In this document: one piece after another, positions 6,096 through 9,228 of the stretch
Layout of the letters: every line of letters starts with the position of its first letter
Position numbering within the stretch: the first letter of the stretch is position 1
Assembly (NCBI GenBank): GCA_020054355.1
Contig: JAGVLI010000964.1
Coordinates: forward strand, 1-9,228
Length of the DNA stretch: 9,228 nucleotides
Reading direction: 5' to 3'
DNA from: Planctomycetales bacterium
GTDB lineage: Bacteria > Planctomycetota > Planctomycetia > Gemmatales > Gemmataceae
Program-made: the position numbers and the translations under genes
The notes under the pieces: generated by a model
The model's input: only the letters and a program-made list of their open reading frames with translations
The model's database searches: none
Told to the model about the DNA's origin: nothing

Positions 6096-6194
6096 GCCAG
6101 CGCCTGTTGCAGCCGTAGGGTCCGCTGTGCGGACCATTCGACGATTCAAGGTCCGCACAGCGGACCCTACGAGTGAGCCAGCGCCTGTTGCAGC
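6096..6194. repeat. 58-bp perfect hairpin element flanked by an 18-bp direct repeat
   Basis: A perfect 22-bp inverted repeat (6114-6135 with 6150-6171) encloses a 14-nt loop. Each arm contains its own small palindrome, GGTCCGC-TGT-GCGGACC on the left and its complement on the right, so alternative cruciforms are possible. The same 18 bp, GCCAGCGCCTGTTGCAGC, lie on both sides at 6096-6113 and 6177-6194, with five extra bases (6172-6176) on the right. This has the shape of a small mobile palindromic element with a target duplication. It lies at the 3' end of the minus-strand lyase gene and supplies that gene's present stop codon. Confidence 0.85.
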
Positions 6195-7081
6195 AATTGC
6201 AGCAAGCGATCGACTTCGCGCCGGGTCTCGGCGTCGAGTTCCCAGCGGTACGGCCGGCGGCGGCGTTCCGAGGTAAATAGACCGCGCTGGCGGAGAATGT
6301 ATTTTTCGATGGCCAGGAAGCCGTCGAGGCCGGCCTGCATTTGCAGCGCCACGATCGCGCAGATCGGAAAATACAGCCGATAGACCGCGGCTTCATCCTT
6401 TTTCCCCAAGGCCCGCCACAGGGCCACGACGCCGTCGAGCAGGTCCATGCCGGGCATCGTGCCGCTGATGCCGCGCCGATAGCTGTCCACCAGGAGGATG
6501 CCGCCAGAGCCTTCGTAGATTTTCGCCCGACCGCCGGTCGCGTCCCGCAGCGCCGACAGGTTCGGCCCGATGGGCGCTGCCTCCGGCTTGAAGAGGATCT
6601 TGTCCCGCCCGTACTTCTCCAGCAACTGCACGTAGACCGACAGCGGGATCGGCTGGCCGACGTAGCCGGAAGCGTCTTGCACGATAACCGGAATCGCGAT
6701 GGCGTCCGCCAAGGCGCGAAAGTAATCGACGAGCTGTATTTCCGGCAGCGCGGTATTGATGGGCGGGATGGCCATGACGCCGTCGCAGCCGGCCTGCTCC
6801 GCCGCCCGCGCGTAGATCAACGCTTGCTTCGTGCTTTCCGCGCCCACACCCATGAAGCAACAACCCCGGCCGGCGTTCAGTTCGACCAGCCGCTGGGTCA
6901 GGGCCAGGCGTTCGTCGGTCGTCAGGCGCAGCAGTTCGGAAGCCATGCCGGTGCCGAAGCCGTCCGCGCCTTGCGTGTAGCTCCAGTCGATCAGCCGCTT
7001 CAGGCTGGCATCGTCGATCTGATCGTCGTCGCGAAAGGGCGTATGCACGATCGGCAGCACGCCTTGCAGTGGTTTGGCCAT
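6167..7081 (-). CDS. DapA/NanA-family aldolase or lyase, probably acting on a 2-keto-3-deoxy sugar acid
   Basis: The 304-residue protein is a single TIM barrel of the class I DHDPS/N-acetylneuraminate lyase family, of normal length. It begins LQGVLPIVHTPFRDDDQID, has the GFGTGMASELLRLTTDER segment (41-58, equivalent to the family's GTTGE..L...E block), GVMAIPP (101-107) and ILFKPEAAP (162-170), where K165 is the likely Schiff-base lysine. GSGG at 191-194 and GISGTMPG at 204-211 close the barrel. The tyrosine that family members place in YN.P..TG is not present at the equivalent site, which reads VIVQDASGYVG (132-142). Its place 42 bp behind a DgoD-like dehydratase suggests retro-aldol cleavage of a 2-keto-3-deoxy acid to pyruvate and an aldehyde; a dehydratase activity, as in ketodeoxyarabinonate dehydratases of this family, is also possible. 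Its last four residues (LAHS) and TAG stop come partly from the inserted hairpin element. The Shine-Dalgarno is weak, in keeping with translation from a shared mRNA. Confidence 0.88.
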   Translation of the reverse strand: MAKPLQGVLPIVHTPFRDDDQIDDASLKRLIDWSYTQGADGFGTGMASELLRLTTDERLALTQRLVELNAGRGCCFMGVGAESTKQALIYARAAEQAGCDGVMAIPPINTALPEIQLVDYFRALADAIAIPVIVQDASGYVGQPIPLSVYVQLLEKYGRDKILFKPEAAPIGPNLSALRDATGGRAKIYEGSGGILLVDSYRRGISGTMPGMDLLDGVVALWRALGKKDEAAVYRLYFPICAIVALQMQAGLDGFLAIEKYILRQRGLFTSERRRRPYRWELDAETRREVDRLLQLLQQALAHS

Positions 7082-7123
7082 CGTTGGGTGTCCGTGATTC
7101 GTTTGCCGCAGGTTGCTAGTCGG

Positions 7124-8302
7124 CTACCAGTCGCCGACGCTGCCGTCCGGGTAAAACACCACCTGCGGCACTTCCTGCTCGAAGGGGTGCTTCTTGACCT
7201 CCGCCTCGTTGATGGTGATGCCCAGTCCGGGCCGCGTGTTGGGCCGGACGATGCGGCCCTGGCGTTCCACGGTGAAACCTTCCTGCACCACGTCTTGCCG
7301 CCAGGGCACATCCGCGTGGACTGTCTCGCAAATGATGTAGCTCGGCTGGCTGAAGCCGAACTCCAGCGAGGCCGCCGTGCTCACCGGACCTTGCGGATTG
7401 TGGGGCGCCAGCGCGATACGATAGGCTTCCGCGAGCGCGGCGATCCGTCGGGCTTCCGTCAGGCCGCCGCAATGGGTGATGTCCAGCTGGCAAATATCAC
7501 AGGCCCCCGCCGCGAACAGGTCGCGAAAGGCCGCCAGGTTGGTGACGCGCTCGCCGGTCGCCACCGGCGTCGCGATCGCCCGCTTGATGGCCGCCAGCCC
7601 TTCAATGGACTCCGGCCAGCAAGGCTCCTCGAAGAAGTAAAGGCCATAGGGGTCGAGCGCCTGGCCAAACTTCAGGCCCATCGCGGGGGACGGCCGGGCA
7701 TGGCAATCCACCATGATGTCGATGCCGTCGCCGACCGCCTCGCGCATCGCCCGCACCGCCGCCTCGGCGGTACGGATCGGCTTCAGCCCTTCGATCGGCA
7801 TGGTCGGCGGCACCGCCATCGTCTTGAACGCCGTGAAGCCGTCGGCCACCGCTTTTCGCGCCAGGTCGGCGAAGCGCTGGGCATCCTCGGCTGCGGTCTC
7901 GTAGAAGTCTTCCATCTTGCCGCCGCCGAGATGGCAATAGGTCCGGACATAGTCGCGCACCGGCCCGCCCCACAACTTCGCGCAAGGCAAGCCCGCGACC
8001 TTGCCGGCGATGTCCCAGAGTGCCAGGTCGATGCCGGCGATGGCGGTCGCCCGCACGATGCCGTGCCCGTGCCAGAAGTGCTGCCGATACATCATCTGCC
8101 AGAGGTATTCGACGCGCGACGGGTCCTGGCCGACGAGCAGCGGCGCTAAATCCTCGACGGAGCCGACCACGCCGCGCGTATGCCATTCCAGGGTGGCTTC
8201 GCCCCAGCCGAACAGGCCCGGCTGATCGGTCAGTACCTTAACGAAGACCCAGTTGCGCATCCGGGCATGGCAAACGTGGGTTTCGATCTTCGCGATTTTC
8301 AT
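7124..8302 (-). CDS. dgoD: DgoD-like sugar-acid dehydratase (mandelate racemase/muconate lactonizing group)
   Basis: The 392-residue protein has the enolase-superfamily layout: N-terminal capping domain (about 1-110, with GIDLALWDIAGKVAGLP at 90-106) and a modified TIM barrel. Metal ligands are visible as D199, E225 (FFEEP) and E251 (ATGER). H201 in VDCHARPSP, H301 in LAPHNPQGP and E326 in ICETVH are the likely acid/base and substrate-binding residues. All are offset by a constant 16 from the positions I recall for E. coli D-galactonate dehydratase (D183, H185, E209, E235, H285, E310), which supports a DgoD-type dehydratase forming a 2-keto-3-deoxy acid. The exact substrate (galactonate or another aldonate) cannot be fixed from the sequence. 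The next gene, a DapA-family lyase, would act on its product. A LysR regulator lies upstream in the same direction, and a palindrome overlaps a possible promoter between them. Confidence 0.85.
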   Translation of the reverse strand: MKIAKIETHVCHARMRNWVFVKVLTDQPGLFGWGEATLEWHTRGVVGSVEDLAPLLVGQDPSRVEYLWQMMYRQHFWHGHGIVRATAIAGIDLALWDIAGKVAGLPCAKLWGGPVRDYVRTYCHLGGGKMEDFYETAAEDAQRFADLARKAVADGFTAFKTMAVPPTMPIEGLKPIRTAEAAVRAMREAVGDGIDIMVDCHARPSPAMGLKFGQALDPYGLYFFEEPCWPESIEGLAAIKRAIATPVATGERVTNLAAFRDLFAAGACDICQLDITHCGGLTEARRIAALAEAYRIALAPHNPQGPVSTAASLEFGFSQPSYIICETVHADVPWRQDVVQEGFTVERQGRIVRPNTRPGLGITINEAEVKKHPFEQEVPQVVFYPDGSVGDW

Positions 8303-8366
8303 GGTGGAGTCTCGCCCGTGATCTCTTCGGCGACCCGAACGGGGCGCGAAGAAAAGATGAGGAGAT

Positions 8367-8395
8367 GATATAGCAGATTCGTCTGGAACGTTCCA
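8367..8395 (-). promoter_or_regulatory. Possible promoter of the dehydratase-lyase pair
   Basis: On the minus strand TGGAAC (8390-8395) and TATATC (8367-8372) are 17 bp apart. The match to consensus is modest (3 and 4 of 6), as expected of an activator-dependent promoter. Transcription would start near 8360, about 58 nt before the dehydratase ATG. Confidence 0.4.
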
Positions 8396-8396
8396 G
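8383..8396. promoter_or_regulatory. Candidate operator: 14-bp perfect palindrome
   Basis: CTGGAACGTTCCAG is a perfect inverted repeat in the 113-bp gap between the LysR gene and the dehydratase gene. It overlaps the possible -35 box of the dehydratase promoter. The position suits a repressor or activator site. The form is more like dimeric IclR/GntR/LacI-type sites than the T-N11-A site of LysR proteins, so the bound factor may be another regulator. Confidence 0.55.
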
Positions 8397-8415
8397 GAAT
8401 CCGGGTTGCAGCCAA

Positions 8416-9228
8416 TTAGGAGAGTGCCAGCCGTGCCCGGACAAAATCGGCGAAAGCGCGCGCTTGCGGCCGGGGTGTAGCGCCGCGCCGCCAGACCAGC
8501 ACGATCTCCTCCGGCGGCAGGAAGTCGTCGAGCGGCCGGGTGGTCAGGCGCGGCAACGTCATTCCTTCACGCGGCAAGGGCAGCAGCGCGACGCCCAACC
8601 CCAGGCCGACGTAGCGCCGTGCCGCCAAGGTCTGGCTCACTTCCAGCACGACGCGCACCCGATCCAGCAAGCCCGCCGCGCGGAACACATCATCGACGGA
8701 CTTGCGCCAGTTGCTCTCGCGCTCCGGCAGGATCAAGGGCTGCGCGGCAATATCGGCCAGGGTCAGTCGACGCTTGACCGTGAGCGGATGGCGTTGCGGC
8801 AGCACCAGCACCCAGGGCCGGTCGCAGAGCGGTTCCGTCGTCAGCAGTTGTCGTTGGCCGGCGACCTCCGACGCCAACGGCAGCACCGCCAGATCGATGT
8901 CGCCGGCCAGGAGCAGGTCCAGCGTCCGCAGTCCCGCATGGCTGAGCAGCGTCAACCGGACCTGCGCGTGCTGCCGGCAGAATTCGACCACCGGCCGCGC
9001 GAGTTCCTCCGCCACCACGCCTGGCGAACCGATGACGACCAGGTGCCGGGCGACTTCGCCGCGCCGTTCCCGAAAGGTATCCTGAAGCGTATCGACGCGG
9101 CCGAGGATGTCGGCAGCGATTTCCAGCAGCACCCGGCCATCCTCCGATGGCTCGACTTCCCGGCCGCGCCGCCGCAGCAGTTCAGTGCCGAGTTGCCGTT
9201 CCAGCGCCCGCACCTGCTGCCAGACCGC
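8416..9228 (-). CDS. LysR-family transcriptional regulator (N-terminus beyond right edge)
   Basis: The visible 270 residues lack only the first 25-35 of a normal LysR protein. The sequence enters in the recognition helix of the winged helix-turn-helix (AVWQQVRALERQLGTELLRR), continues through the wing (GREVEPSEDGRVLLE) and linker helix, and then has the two-lobed effector domain. That domain starts near HLVVIGSPGVVAEELARPVV, with GDIDLAVLPL, RPWVLVLPQRHPL and YVGLGLGVALLPL as landmarks. The true start lies past the window end; an internal GTG near 9213 is not the start, because it falls within the DNA-binding helix. The gene lies directly upstream of the dehydratase-lyase pair and in the same direction, so it probably controls sugar-acid breakdown with the acid or its keto product as effector. 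This is inferred from context. Same-direction placement is less usual than the divergent one for LysR regulators. Confidence 0.9.
   Translation of the reverse strand, partial: AVWQQVRALERQLGTELLRRRGREVEPSEDGRVLLEIAADILGRVDTLQDTFRERRGEVARHLVVIGSPGVVAEELARPVVEFCRQHAQVRLTLLSHAGLRTLDLLLAGDIDLAVLPLASEVAGQRQLLTTEPLCDRPWVLVLPQRHPLTVKRRLTLADIAAQPLILPERESNWRKSVDDVFRAAGLLDRVRVVLEVSQTLAARRYVGLGLGVALLPLPREGMTLPRLTTRPLDDFLPPEEIVLVWRRGATPRPQARAFADFVRARLALS

Noticed and set aside
5067..6176. Plus-strand open frame across the DUF1080 gene
   Set aside because: It is antisense to a gene with a signal peptide and all DUF1080 landmarks; no ribosome binding site.
6341..8149. Plus-strand open frame of 602 codons opposite the lyase and dehydratase
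   Set aside because: Both minus-strand genes have full conserved motifs; the opposite frame has biased composition and no start signal.

Overview
The window looks like GC-rich chromosomal DNA from a planctomycete, probably of the Gemmata type. This rests on gene content, not on a marker gene: a DUF1080 (3-keto-disaccharide hydrolase) secreted protein, a secreted DUF4139-type protein, and a Calx-beta repeat protein whose leader carries the basic stretch plus VELLEDRVTP motif common on exported planctomycete proteins. No rRNA, tRNA or CRISPR array was seen.

Layout. Bases 1-486 hold the start of a secreted DUF4139-like gene on the minus strand, cut by the left edge. Bases 487-842 have no gene but contain a nested palindrome (671-812) built from four alternating copies of a 13-bp core. 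About 30 bp further on lies a degenerate group II intron (about 843-1620, plus strand). Its 5' RNA part, the first codons of its reverse transcriptase, domain V and domain VI are recognisable, but almost the whole reverse transcriptase is deleted. Bases 1811-4240 hold a large extracellular beta-propeller/Calx-beta gene, split by an in-frame TAG at 1952-1954 just after its leader, and followed by a likely terminator. An ArfB-type ribosome-rescue hydrolase follows at 4605-5024 (plus).

The rest is on the minus strand and reads from right to left: a LysR-type regulator (8416 to beyond the right edge), a DgoD-like sugar-acid dehydratase of the enolase superfamily (7124-8302), a DapA/KDG-aldolase-family lyase (6167-7081) and a secreted DUF1080 protein (5307-5951). 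The first three suggest regulated uptake and breakdown of a sugar acid: dehydration to a 2-keto-3-deoxy acid, then retro-aldol cleavage or a related step. A 14-bp perfect palindrome overlaps a possible promoter in front of the dehydratase. DUF1080 has its own good sigma70-like promoter and may supply sugar from outside the cytoplasm.

The most interesting points are small-scale rearrangements. (1) A 58-bp perfect hairpin element sits at the 3' end of the lyase gene, flanked by an 18-bp direct repeat; the gene now stops inside the element, and the sequence beyond shows where the older stop was. (2) The group II intron has lost its ORF but kept its RNA domains, and lies beside a nested palindrome. 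(3) The Calx-beta gene has an in-frame amber codon with coding similarity on both sides. I found no clearly new multi-gene defence or mobile system.
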